This document shows positions 26,701 to 37,201 of a DNA stretch of 64,000 bases, piece after piece. Origin of the DNA: Rhodamnia argentea (Eukaryota; Streptophyta; Magnoliopsida; Myrtales; Myrtaceae); NCBI RefSeq assembly GCF_020921035.1, contig NC_063156.1, positions 5,332,001 through 5,396,000 of the forward strand, in the 5' to 3' direction. Made by a program: the position numbers and the translations under genes. Each line of letters opens with the position of its first letter. Position 1 is the first letter of the stretch. The notes under the pieces were generated by a model. The model did not search any database. It was not told the DNA's origin and worked only from the letters and a program-made list of their open reading frames with translations.

Positions 26701-27462
26701 CATACAAATCCAACAACACTTGTTGATAAAAATTTGGAAGACATTAGCCCTGTTTCATCGCTGTAAAGCACTCAACTAGAAATACATATCCAAGCAATTG
26801 CCCTGTAGCACAATGGCTTCAAAAGGAATGAAGACTCAGTACACTAGAAAAGCAAACTACATTAACTACTTAAACCTAGGTCAATTCCGCAGATTCATAT
26901 CAGCCTTCTATTTATCTTAACAGGATGAGCAAAAGATCCTTCATTGCTCGTACAATGAAATTTATATTACTTAATTCTGTCATAATATAGCTCTTTACTC
27001 CTTCCATACCTACTAATACTAATCCGAGATCAAGAACCACGCAGACTCTTATTTATTTAATTTTTTTACTGCAATGGCAATCATCAAACTCCTCTCTCCA
27101 GCTCTCCAGCTACGACAGAAGAGAACACGAGCTTCCCAATCTATGTAAACGGTTAACACCCGAACGAATTCACCTCCCAAGCTAAACGAACCTGTGAATC
27201 AGCTCGACCGAACAATAAAAAGAGAATGCAAGCAAAACTTGAGCTCACAAAATCGGGATTTTAGAATGCCAAGAAGAAGGAATCAATGAAAATCCTCACC
27301 GTGAGAATCTCCGACTCCGAAGTCGTGCCTGATGACCCATCCTTTGCTTGTCCCCAAGACGATCACGTCGTTACCAGCGGCCATGCAGGTGATCAAACCA
27401 CGCCCCTTGGCCGCGAATCTCTCGAGAAGATCGACCGAGAAGACCTGCCTCGCTTGATCCAT
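11732..27462 (-). CDS. VPS18: VPS18, HOPS/CORVET core subunit
   Basis: Twenty-three exons on the minus strand, complement(join(11732..11902, 12065..12181, 12727..12888, 13909..14064, 14417..14644, 15686..15874, 16732..16837, 17726..17856, 18007..18069, 18801..18879, 19269..19411, 20069..20176, 20339..20398, 20876..20932, 21098..21217, 21302..21445, 22847..22991, 23332..23433, 24362..24429, 25022..25117, 26210..26349, 26449..26661, 27300..27462)). The total is 2,961 nt, 986 residues, matching plant VPS18 (about 988). Core subunit of the HOPS and CORVET tethering complexes, acting in membrane fusion at late endosomes and the vacuole. An N-terminal beta-propeller (ITCMAAGNDV, GRPGEQSIHRVFVDPGGSHC) is followed by an alpha-solenoid with clathrin-repeat-like segments (LDNLTKDDKCQITMISTWAT). 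The C-terminal RING-H2-like finger has ECGVC near residue 836, PCGHAFHAEC in the next exon and ECPFCG near 942. The start MDQARQVFSVDLLERF matches the family. A short uORF (27521-27544) lies upstream. Intron 5 (23434-24361) uses a GC donor. The SINE at 15108-15305 is intronic. VPS11 and VPS16 are excluded by the family-specific blocks. Confidence 0.95.
15108..15305 (-). mobile_element. tRNA-type SINE in a VPS18 intron
   Basis: Read on the minus strand, the element has a pol III A box (TGGCTCGGTTGG) and B box (GGTTCGATTCC), a GC-rich body and a terminal A run (the T run at 15108-15115 on the plus strand). It is flanked by a perfect 12-bp target-site duplication CTCCACAGGGTC at 15096-15107 and 15306-15317. 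It lies in the intron between the exons at 14417-14644 and 15686-15874, in the same orientation as the host gene. The intact flanks suggest a fairly young insertion. The tRNA-like part is not a functional tRNA: there is no acceptor stem or cloverleaf beyond the boxes. Confidence 0.9.
21011..21050. repeat. (GGT)n microsatellite in a VPS18 intron
   Basis: About 13 GGT units in the intron between the exons at 20876-20932 and 21098-21217. On the transcribed strand it reads ACC. It starts 48 bp inside the intron from the upstream exon. Confidence 0.9.
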
Positions 27463-27600
27463 CTTCAAGCTCTCGCCGCTCCCAATCCCAAATCCCAAAT
27501 CCCAGCAGCTCAAGATGGTTTCAAAGAATTGCGACGATGGCCATCGACTCCTGATTTGTTCGAGCGAATACTGAATGCGAATCGTTTATTGTCTTAAGGG
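27463..27600 (-). promoter_or_regulatory. VPS18 5' leader/promoter-proximal region with a short uORF
   Basis: The first ATG upstream of the VPS18 start on the minus strand (27542-27544) opens an eight-codon frame, MAIVAIL then stop, ending at 27521, 58 bp before the main start codon. No clear TATA box is visible, as is common for housekeeping genes. Whether the leader extends far enough to include the uORF is not known. Confidence 0.4.
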
Positions 27601-27639
27601 TCTATTTCAATTGAGCTTTTCCTTCATATGTAAAACCTT

Positions 27640-28290
27640 TCCCAACATACTATCATTTATTGGAAAAATTTTATATAAGCTCTCATTTTTTTAATAAAAG
27701 ACTAAATAAAATCTTGTTTTAAATAAGAGCCTGAGTGCCCTCTTTTTTTCAAATAAGAGTATAAAGTGGTCATTTCAAACTCCAAAAAAGGTCTCGCCCA
27801 CCAATTCATTAGGGGCATTTTTGTCATTTCCATTTCATTTTTTTCTTTGTTTTTATTTTATTCTGTCGTTTTTAAATTAAAAGAAGCTAAAAGTTATAAA
27901 AAAAAAATAAAATAAAGAAGCACATGCGGGAGGGTAGGTTGATAGCTAGCAAGGTTGTCGGTGCCTTGGTAAGGGTAGGCAACACTTGTCGGAATCGGGA
28001 GAGGGCCACCGAGCCGAGCCTCTAATGAGCAAGGTTATCGGCCATCGCCCCCACCTCACTAGCAGTGAGGCGACATCCACAAGTGGGAGGATAATCTTCC
28101 GCTTGCATTTTCAATTTTTTTAAATTTTAATATTTTTAATTTTTAGTTTAATTTAATTAAACAATTAGGTTAAAATTATATTTTAATTAATATTTCCTTG
28201 ATTGACCGGAATATTTAGGTGCCCAACGAGGTTAAGTCCTTGTTTGAAACAATCATGGCTACTTCAAGCCTTTATTTAAAATTTAACCTC
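27640..28290. repeat. Interspersed foldback-like repeat, copy 1
   Basis: Starts with AAATAAGAGC-type motifs, has a GC-rich core (27940-28080) and ends with TTTGAAACAATCATGGCTAC then TTCAAGCC. The right end is an imperfect inverted match to the left end. A related copy lies at 62390-62935. Each sits upstream of a gene start (VPS18 and LTO1). Non-coding. Probably a non-autonomous DNA element; boundaries are approximate. Confidence 0.45.
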
Positions 28291-30113
28291 ATTTAGTAAT
28301 CGTTTTATAGTCATTAGAGTTTAAAAGACATAATATTGCAGATTTATAATGAAGAAATTCATAAATACTTATATATAAATGTGTACACACGTTTGTATGT
28401 GCGACTTCTAATTAATAAGACAATAGATATCTTATTCGCTCTATTTTATTATTATTAAGGTATTGTTGACACCAGGCTTAAAAGTTGGGTTCTATCGTAA
28501 AGTAGCTAACGGTCCATTATGAACCATGACATTGCAATTAAACTCGTGAGCTTTACGCGTTAGAATGCCTAAAGACTCCCGTCCATCAAAGAGGTGGTAA
28601 CAACACGATTAGCCCAAAGCCCATCCAATAAAAAAGTGCTCATAAATAATGAAATTTTCAATGGGTAGAGTTTAAGTGAATTATGACACGTGCCAGAGGA
28701 CGGTTTGCTCGAATCATGGAAGGAAGTTGAAGTTTGAGCCGAGAAGTATCCTTCAACAGAGAGGCAATTGCAACTAAGGGTGGAGAGCAATTAAGGAAAT
28801 CATCCTAGAGTAGCATGCAAGTCAAGAGGCAAATAGGAATACTTACGGACGGAAATTAGGATCTGTAATGGAATGTAAGGCTCATTAAATATACCGGAGA
28901 AATCCAAGTAAAACGCATGTCCAACATCTCTAAACAACATTCAACAAAGACAATGTAATACAATCAAGAATCACACTACATTACTCAAGTCATCAGAAAT
29001 CGCAAAAAACCCTCGATTTTTTTAAGGAAGATCATTAAAAAAAAAAAAAAGACGACCATTTGGATTAGGTTTTGCTCAAATATGAATTCGAATTCGAATT
29101 AAATTAGATTTCTTCCGGTACTTGATCTTAGTAAATTAGTATAATTGAATTGTAGGACAACTTAATTGAATCATGAAATTAGTAAGTTAATATGAACTTT
29201 TAACATCTTAGGGATATTAGTGAGATATTCATGAAAGAAAAGCTTATTGCCTTGTATAGCACACACAATGTGGCTTGTAAAATAGAATAGAATAGGGCAG
29301 AACAAAAAAAAAAAAACTGTACTTGATGCACAAGAATTTGATGCATGTAATCACTAAGATATGACAAGAGTTATGCTTCCAAAACATCTCATAAAAGTTC
29401 TTACGTTAGACAATGATATTGCTTTTTCTTTGTGTTAAGGATTCAAAATCGAGTCTGTCTCAGCTCCATAGCACGACACCGACTAGTTTAGCCGCCTGCG
29501 CTTTGAATGCGCATATCTTCATAATTTCCCCTTTAAATATGTTGTTGCGTATATTTATAGTTTAGGGTTATGGCAACTGATGGTGGAAAATACCAAAATA
29601 AAACTGGACTAAATTGAATGATGAATGCATAAAAAGGAGAGGCAAAACGCTGTACCATCGCACTATCAGCGTCTCGCAAGAATCACACAAAGACTCGACC
29701 CCTCAAAGGCAGATGAAGTTAAGAATAGCTGAAATCCCCGCCAAACAGAATTATTACAGGCTGCGCTCCGGAAGGATGGGGGGATTATCATAGTTTGGTA
29801 AGTGGAGAGATGGGCTCAAACGGCACAAGCAACAGTCAGAACGCGGCATCATTCATTCCATGCTCCAACGTGATTGATAATCCAATGGCCGCTTTGGCCG
29901 AATAAAGTGGAGGGCAAACAAGGAAAAATATAATTTTTCCAATGACCACTAGAGAGACCAAACAAAATCGTATGAAGGAAGAGACCGAAATAAAACTAAC
30001 AAAATCTTCTTCTTAGATCGTGTGTGTACTGTGTATAATTGAATTAAGATGACAGTCGTGGACAAAACTGCAAAACTGCAATGACGCATCCTCTTTGGAT
30101 GTGATTTTCTTCC
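28291..30113. other. Spacer, no gene seen
   Basis: AT-rich sequence between the VPS18 upstream repeat and the 3' end of the NDB2-like gene. Includes A runs at 29039-29050 and 29304-29316. No open frame with family resemblance. The last 100-200 bases are likely the 3' untranslated region of the NDB2-like gene. Confidence 0.4.
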
Positions 30114-33054
30114 TTAAATTCGACTCGAATCTCTGCCGAATATGAACCGCCGCCCCCAGTCAGAGATCACCAGCACTCTGGTGCGCCAGCTGACTAATTT
30201 GCTGTCAGGTTTCACAACACCATCAGAGGTTTGATTGGGTACTAAGAATCAGTTAATCGACTGCACGTGCAAATTATGAACTTACCTTGCATAAACTGAA
30301 TACCAAAGCCACTGGGTACTGCGGCCAATCGAGACCCAATCCCCTGGTAGCTCCGCTGCAGTTTGTTCTCCTCCCAAAGGTGCAAATTGTCCGAAGTGCT
30401 TGTACCTTCATGAAGGATTTTTTTTTAGATGCGTGTTGGAGAGAAGTATTATCATGCAATGGTTGATGTTATGTCACATTAGCGCTATCACTCACCAAGA
30501 TTCTATTTCGCAACCAACATGATCGGTTTGACATAACTCCGCTGTCTACTTCTAGGCTCTATTTATTTCGCGAAAAAATAAATAATTTTGGAAAACTTTG
30601 TTGAGCAGTGATTGGGAGAAGAAAGGCTACATATGGAAGCTTGATGCGGTAAAGAAACAGCAGAACCACATACATACCAATCCGGTATGTATGTGCATCT
30701 AGAGAACATATTGGCTGGTGGAGATGGTGGGGCAATAAGAACGATGGGACTATTCATCGTTATGAAAGATCTAATTTTAAATGATCCAACCTTGACAACC
30801 TTGTTGTGGTTCATTATTGAGTACCATAACCGTCACTCAAAGCACTAGTTTTCTGGAAGAGAAGCTTATTGTACCTGAAGGGATGAAACCGATGACGTCC
30901 TGATGCCCTGAACCTCAGAGGACCTTCGGGATTCTTTTCGCACATGTCCATGCGATTGAAACAATCGGCAAGATATTCACCTTGTTGAGCAGCCACCTTC
31001 GCCATTTACAGCACATGTAGATGTTAATAGTATTAAAATCCTAACGATTGAAAGAAGAACGGAGATGAGAGTAGTTGTACTTGAGCCGTCGCAGGAAGAT
31101 TTTTCATCTGAGAATCCACTTCAGAAAGCGCTAACTTAAACAGTTCAATGTCCAGCTTGAGAGTTTGCATTTCGCTGTCAGAATGCTTGAGTAGATCAAC
31201 AAAGTTCTTCATATTTTTCTTCTTCAAGTATAGTTCCACTTGTGGATACCGTTCGCAGATATCTGCAACAACTTCTTTTGCATCTTGTATAGTCAGCTTA
31301 CCGGTCCCAGACTTATCTGCCTTACTGAATATCGCCGCAATATCTTCCTGAAAAGAAAGGAGTACTTAATGAAGTAACACTGGTGAGGGAAAAATGTCTT
31401 AAACCTGTACAAACTTGGAACAATTTGACTAGTAATCCGAAAAATATTTCAGCTCAATCCACTCTACACTCCTAAACCGCAACTCATTAGAACAACAGTT
31501 TGACATAACCTCATTCAGTATGAGAATGATGTTTTTCGGTATCAAATTTCCCAACTCGAGTAATTGAGTGTAACGGACAGTCGATCAAGAACTTAAAATC
31601 ATATTATTATGCTAAAATAACAAATAAGTCTTAAATACAAATGGCTTACACTTAAACAGTAAACTGATGAAGAGAGAGGAAAAAGATGTTGCCAATATTG
31701 TATTGCACATATGTTTTTCTAGAAAGCACCAAAAGTTCTTTTTTTCGTTAATGAGAAAATCCAATTCTAACAATCTACAATTCTAAGTGACAAATTTAGT
31801 CACGGTTTGTTTAGCGAAAAATGAATAATTTCGAAAATATTTTCCTAAAAATGATTGCTCCTATCGTTACGAATTTTTTTTCATTGTCGACAACAATTTA
31901 GTCTAAACATTCTTATGAACGACGAAAATATTTCTAGGTTATTCATTTGTACAACCAATGCAAGCGATCATTTGTTAAAAAGTAATTTTCAAATTATTTA
32001 TTTTTCGTGAAGCAAACGTTCCCCAAAAGAAGAGTTTGTTATAATACATTTGTGTGAATTGTTTAACCTAGGCATCAGGATCCCCTTCTTTTGAGTGAAT
32101 TGACATCATCAGTTACGACCGCAAGAGACTCCTTTATCACGCAGTTGCGCAGTGATAAGACTGTTGTTACGGAAATAAGTCAGCAACTAAACAACTCTCA
32201 AATATTAATTCTCAATCGGCAGCACACCTGTTGATATTTAGTCAAGAGCAAACTAGATTGTTTGATCAATCTACCCCCACGAGGAGGAAAATTTATGTGT
32301 ACGTATAAGCGTATATACACGAATAGTGCTGCATGACAGACAGTTTATGCAAAAGCTAAATTTCTTACCATGACTCGCCGCTGATTGATGGTTGCACAGT
32401 CACCGAGAGCATATATGGTATCACAACCATCAACCCTCAGCCATTCATCGGTGGCAATTGCCCGCCTGTTAGTCTAATCACGAAAGGCAAAAGGATGGTT
32501 ACAAGCAAGAGGAAGCCGTAGATGGAGGAAGAAACCAATGCTGAGCAACAAACCTGCCCAATTTGCTTCATGAATTCCATAATGAAAGGCCGAGTCCCGA
32601 TGCCAGTAGACCAGACGGCCATTCCGTAAGGAATAGAAACAACATGACCAGTCCCTCTTTCCTTTGTGGAAATTTCTTTCTCCGCCACTTTGACTACCAT
32701 GGAGCCTGTCTTGATATTGATGTCCTCTCTTTGAAATTTCTGTTCCGCGAAAGCAGTGATTCTTTTGTCAAACCTACAAAAGTAAGGTTTAGAAGCATTA
32801 GCTACATATGAAAGACAGCCAACTTCGTCGAGTGAGATATTAGGTGATCATTCGAGCAAAACAAATTAAGCCACTGATCACCAGTTACGTTACTGCTAAT
32901 AAATCCAAAAGAGGTAATACTGTTAATGCCTTTTCTTTAGAACTCCCTCATTGCTAATCTGCAGCTCATGATTTATTCCAATCAGTCAGCAATTAAAATG
33001 TACAAGAAAAGCTAGCTTTTAAAATGCAGTATGAATTTACCAAAAAGGGTACCC

Positions 33055-33108
<54 letters not shown>

Positions 33109-35311
33109 GGTCTCTGCTGGTCAGGGTGTAAACTGGAGACTTCTACACTGTATAGAGCTGAATTCTCCATCAACAAGATGAGCAAAAGCAGGAGTATATT
33201 TTCCACTTGATCAAAGATAAACCAGCAGAAACCGGAGCACGAGCCTCAAAAAATTTTGCTGCTAACCAAAGAAACAAAAACAAAGTCCACACAGAGAAAC
33301 AGATGAACTTTAAATCACATAATTCTCCTCACATGTTCAAAATATGATCTCCTGCTTCAAGAAGTGTAATCTTCACAAGGTTTTTGACTTCTGGATATAG
33401 CTGAGCAAGATCTTCAATCGCAAAGTCATGAAGCTCTGCCGCAAATTCCACACCTGTTGGACCACCACCAACGACAACAAAATGCAAAATCCTCTTCCTT
33501 TCTTCTTCACTAAGGCTTGGTAAGCTTGCTCTCTCAAAGCAGTCAATGACCGTCTGACGGATCTTCTGAGCATCTTCTACTTCCTGCACACAAAAAAAAA
33601 AAAAAAATCATCTCGGCTTTACCTAATATTTACTGGGAACAATATCGAGTGGAATTGAATGAAGAGTAGCTTATTTATGTATACTCAATACTATCCAAAT
33701 GAGAAGCACAAAGATCTGATAAAAAAGTAAACCAAATCAACATCTTATCTTGGTAACATATACCTTCAAGAAATGGGTATTCTCCTCGACACCAGGCGTG
33801 TTGAATGTATTTGCACGGGCTCCCACAGCTATTATGAGATAGTCATAATCTATTGCAAATTCTTCTTTCCCTCCTAGGTTCGAAGCTTGAGTAGTCTGAC
33901 AGTAAATTTTCTTCTTTTCTGCATCAATCTTGTAACATTCAGCTTCTCTATATTCGCAATGGGGACCTTTCTGCCATTAGACACAAAAGGAACATTTCAG
34001 TCTAATACTCCAATTTATCTGAACAATGACCTAACAAGGAGCCCGAAAGGAGTATGAGATCCACATTTTGTCGAAAGGAAAAGAAGACACATAACTATCC
34101 TGTAGGAGCAACACAATTTGTGCTGGAAAATGAAAAGAAGAAGAAGCTCAAATCTCTGAAAGCACTTCAATACTTCCAGTCATATTTTCAAGAGCAATAA
34201 GAACAATTCATATACATTAATAGCTCATTGGTCATCTGAGACATTTACCTTGTTAACAATATTTCGGATTGGTTCAACAATACTGCGTGCTTCCACCGTG
34301 CCATTTGTGACACTTGGTAACAAGGGCGTGAACGCAAAATAATTACGTGGCGAAACTACTTCTACTTCATATGATGAGTTCTTCAAATTCTTCAAAAAGC
34401 TGGTGGCAGCCCACCCAGTTCCGAGCACAACCACCTTCTTTTTGGGGCATTGACCTTGTGCTGAATCGGCATAGGCGACACGGAACGGAGTTGTATCCGA
34501 AAATGCTACTATACCCCCACCACTGCAATAAAATAGACATCAATTTTGCTATGAGAGACAAGGATTATTGTGCTGCTAAGCATTATGGGTAACATCTGGA
34601 GATCTAAAGAGCTTTATTGCAGAAAGAGAGCTTGGCATGCGAAGACTAAATAAGAAGTTGATTTTATTCGTTAGAGTGACATTTTTCAACAAAGGAGGCA
34701 GATTGCTAACCCAGCTCATTTTGCACTACCAAGTATCTAATCTAATTCTTCTGATATAACAATAAAAGAACTGAATAAAGCCGTCTGCAAGCGGTAAGCT
34801 GTACTAGCAGGGCTGCCGCTGGTTGCAGCTCACTTTACGTTCCAAAGATCTGGCAAAACCATTACTCTAACCATTACACAAACACCAATAAGCAAAACCA
34901 ACGCAAGCATTACGAGGCATCCATCAGCAAAGTCCACGACTCGTCAACCGAAGCAAGACACGTAATACAAGGAAACACAAGGATCCCGGCATCTACATTT
35001 TCGAAACACGACTTTTCTCTCTCCCCCCGCGAGATATCTCGACGACGAAATAACGAACACCGAGCTCCGAGAAAAACAAAAAAAGCGATCGCCGTTGGTT
35101 TTCCAGAGCAGCGCGCAAGTAGGCGGGCGACATTTTGCAGGCGCAGCGTTTGCACACAACGGAAGCTCAAAAAGCGCCCGAGCAGGAGCATGGCTACAGG
35201 GAGTTGACAGAGAGTAACACACCTGACGGTGGAGACGAGGAGGAGCTTGGAGAGCGAAGGACGGTCGTGGAACGCTCTGTAGATCCTCTCGTAGAAGGCG
35301 AACCTGCTCAT
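30114..35311 (-). CDS. External alternative NADH dehydrogenase, NDB2-like
   Basis: Ten exons, complement(join(30114..30201, 30286..30405, 30875..30996, 31081..31347, 32369..32473, 32554..32773, 33333..33583, 33764..33970, 34249..34522, 35223..35311)): 1,743 nt, 580 residues. A rotenone-insensitive type II NAD(P)H:ubiquinone oxidoreductase, single chain with FAD and no proton pumping, expected on the outer face of the inner mitochondrial membrane. The FAD-binding fold has [13 protein letters not shown] (residues 60-72) and [15 protein letters not shown]. The second nucleotide fold has [18 protein letters not shown] and then ITLLEAGDH, where Glu266 ends the second beta strand; this acidic residue marks NADH-preferring members. 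An EF-hand insertion (loop 393-404, DKSGTGKLTIQD) departs from the canonical pattern at several ligand positions. The C-terminus is FGRDSSRI. The basic N-terminus (MSRFAFYERIYRAF) fits a mitochondrial signal. It is paired head-to-tail with an NDB1-like paralog. NDB2, NDB3 and NDB4 cannot be separated with certainty. Confidence 0.93.
30552..30595. repeat. MITE end fragment, TTTATTTCGCGAAAAAATAA family
   Basis: A short stretch in the intron between the exons at 30286-30405 and 30875-30996 matches the left end of the MITE family seen at 1905, 3149 and 31800. No second end was found nearby, so it looks truncated. Confidence 0.4.
31800..32030. repeat. MITE in an NDB2-like intron
   Basis: The left end has GGTTTGTTTAGCGAAAAATG. 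The right end on the minus strand reads GGGAACGTTTGCTTCACGAA then AAATAAATAATTTG, an inverted match over about 35 bases. It lies in the intron between the exons at 31081-31347 and 32369-32473. AT-rich, non-coding, same family as the elements at 1.9 and 3.1 kb. No certain target duplication. Confidence 0.55.
33066..33109. repeat. Compound (TA)n(GA)n microsatellite
   Basis: A TA run followed directly by a GA run, in the NDB2-like intron between the exons at 32554-32773 and 33333-33583. Likely length-variable. Confidence 0.9.
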
Positions 35312-35389
35312 GGCGAAGCCCGAACCCTGAGCGCTCCTCTTTCTTGTCGATCAAGCAACAGAGAGATCGAGATATAGATGTATATACAG

Positions 35390-35456
35390 AGAGAGAGAGA
35401 GAGAGAGAGAATGCATGGAACAGAAAGAGAAAGAGAGAGAGGGAAGAGAATATATA
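35390..35456 (-). promoter_or_regulatory. Putative NDB2-like core promoter and CT-rich leader
   Basis: TATATA at 35451-35456 (minus-strand reading TCTATATATTC) lies 140 bp upstream of the ATG at 35311. Between them are CT-rich tracts on the sense strand (35387-35410 and others), typical of plant 5' leaders. Position and composition are the only support. Confidence 0.45.
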
Positions 35457-36691
35457 GAGAGAGAGAGAGAAGGCGGGGCGGGGCGGTTTCCATGAGTGGA
35501 GAGTGGTGGCGTCATGCGTAACCGTCACGGAAAAAGCTCAAAAAGAGCAAGCTCCCGTCCTTTCCTTTTTCGTCTTATTTGATTTTTTTTTTATTGCGTT
35601 TGACTTGGACTCCCTCGGCTCCGGACACGTGTCGCCGCGCGGGGGGCGGGAGGGCGTCCGTACAATTAGGAGTTGTTTTGGACGCGCGCGCTTGCCCTGC
35701 CCGGGTCCTCGTCCCATCCATCCCCGCCCAGTGTCCCCCCGGATAGCTCGGGACCCGCTTTGATCGGGCTAACGAGTCAGGATGGATCGGGCCGAACAAG
35801 ACCGCGAGATTGGCTCGAGACTTCTGTCCAACTGCAAAATGGGACGGTCCGAGGTATCCAGTTTAGGACTTCCGGTCGGAACCCTTTTTTGTGCATAAAG
35901 AGAGAAAGGATGATATGATGTGAAAAGAAGCAAGATGAAGTTGCTTCCATTAAACTAGGTAAGATTGGGAAATCCTGATGTTGAAAAGGGTCGGCATTTA
36001 TAATGAAAAAAAAATCGATTTTTGTTTGATCAGACCAATTTAGGACTGGTTCACATGAGGGCCAGTCTGATTCATTATTCAAAAAATTCAAAACCGACCT
36101 AAACCCATTCAAGGCCCGCAGCTGGCGAGATCCTAAGTAAAACCTAACCAAATCCTTTTGAAACCGATTTAGCCAGCCCTAAGTTGTTTACTCTTTTTCT
36201 TCGTCTGTTCAGTCGATTCTTGCTGTCCCTCTCTCTGTCTCTCTCTCTCTTCTCATTAACTCTTAACCTTTCTTTCCGAGTTTAGGAATTATATGGAGAT
36301 CATTCTTTCTTTTGGAACAAAAATATTTGTTGGAAGTGGATATTTTTGACATAACATCTTCATATAGAAGGAACGGTATTCACGTTTGATATAATGCACA
36401 TTGTACGTACAAGAAAAATGAAAATTCGAACAGTTCCCAAATTGACTCTAGAACCGGTCCATTCGGAACAGAGTTAGTTCCTAATTTCAAAAATTGAAAC
36501 TAGGCACTAACAAGGTATATTTCAAATTTTTTATCTAGAACCTACTCACGCTGGAACCAATCACCCTTGATCTGAAAACTTTCGAATTGAATTAATTCAG
36601 CTAAAATTACCATCAGCCTGTGAAAAAAGCAATCAGACAACAAATTGAAGCATTAGTACAGTTTAAAGTTCGATCAACAATATCGCACTAC

Positions 36692-36744
<53 letters not shown>

Positions 36745-37201
36745 AAACAATAATACAATTCATTTAGAAATGTCTCAACTTAAAAGAAGGAATGTAGCAG
36801 TTTACCATATTTGTCTGGAATTTTACTGGTCCTCGTATCCAGTTCTCAAGCAATACTCCTGACTTTATATGGTAGCATGACTCCACAGATTCAGTCAACT
36901 AGCCAAGATCACCGAGAATCCAATGTTAAAATGAACAAAAACAATACAACGCGTTGCACAAACACAATGAGCCCCTTTTTCTGAGTGCATTCCGCTAAAC
37001 TTTTCGGCATCATCAGAAGATACTTTTGATGTACTACATGACATGTTTTAAGTGCCATGCTTTCACCTCACATTGACTTGCAGAAAGAGAGAAGATTACA
37101 TGGCCAATCACACCTGGAAGGAGAAGCCAAAAGCAGTCTTCCATGTCTATCAGTGACATTGCTTTGGTTCTCAACATTATTTACACGTTTCATTTGTCAG
37201 C
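35457..37201. other. Spacer between the two NDB genes, with a (TC)n tract
   Basis: About 1.9 kb lies between the NDB2-like start and the NDB1-like stop. The first 300 bp (35600-35780) are G+C-rich, probably the upstream regulatory region of the NDB2-like gene. A perfect TC dinucleotide run lies at 36695-36743 (about 24 units). Repeat-like sequence around 36000-36150 and 36420-36600 resembles short segments near 2560-2980 and 50100-50250. No gene was recognised. Confidence 0.5.
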
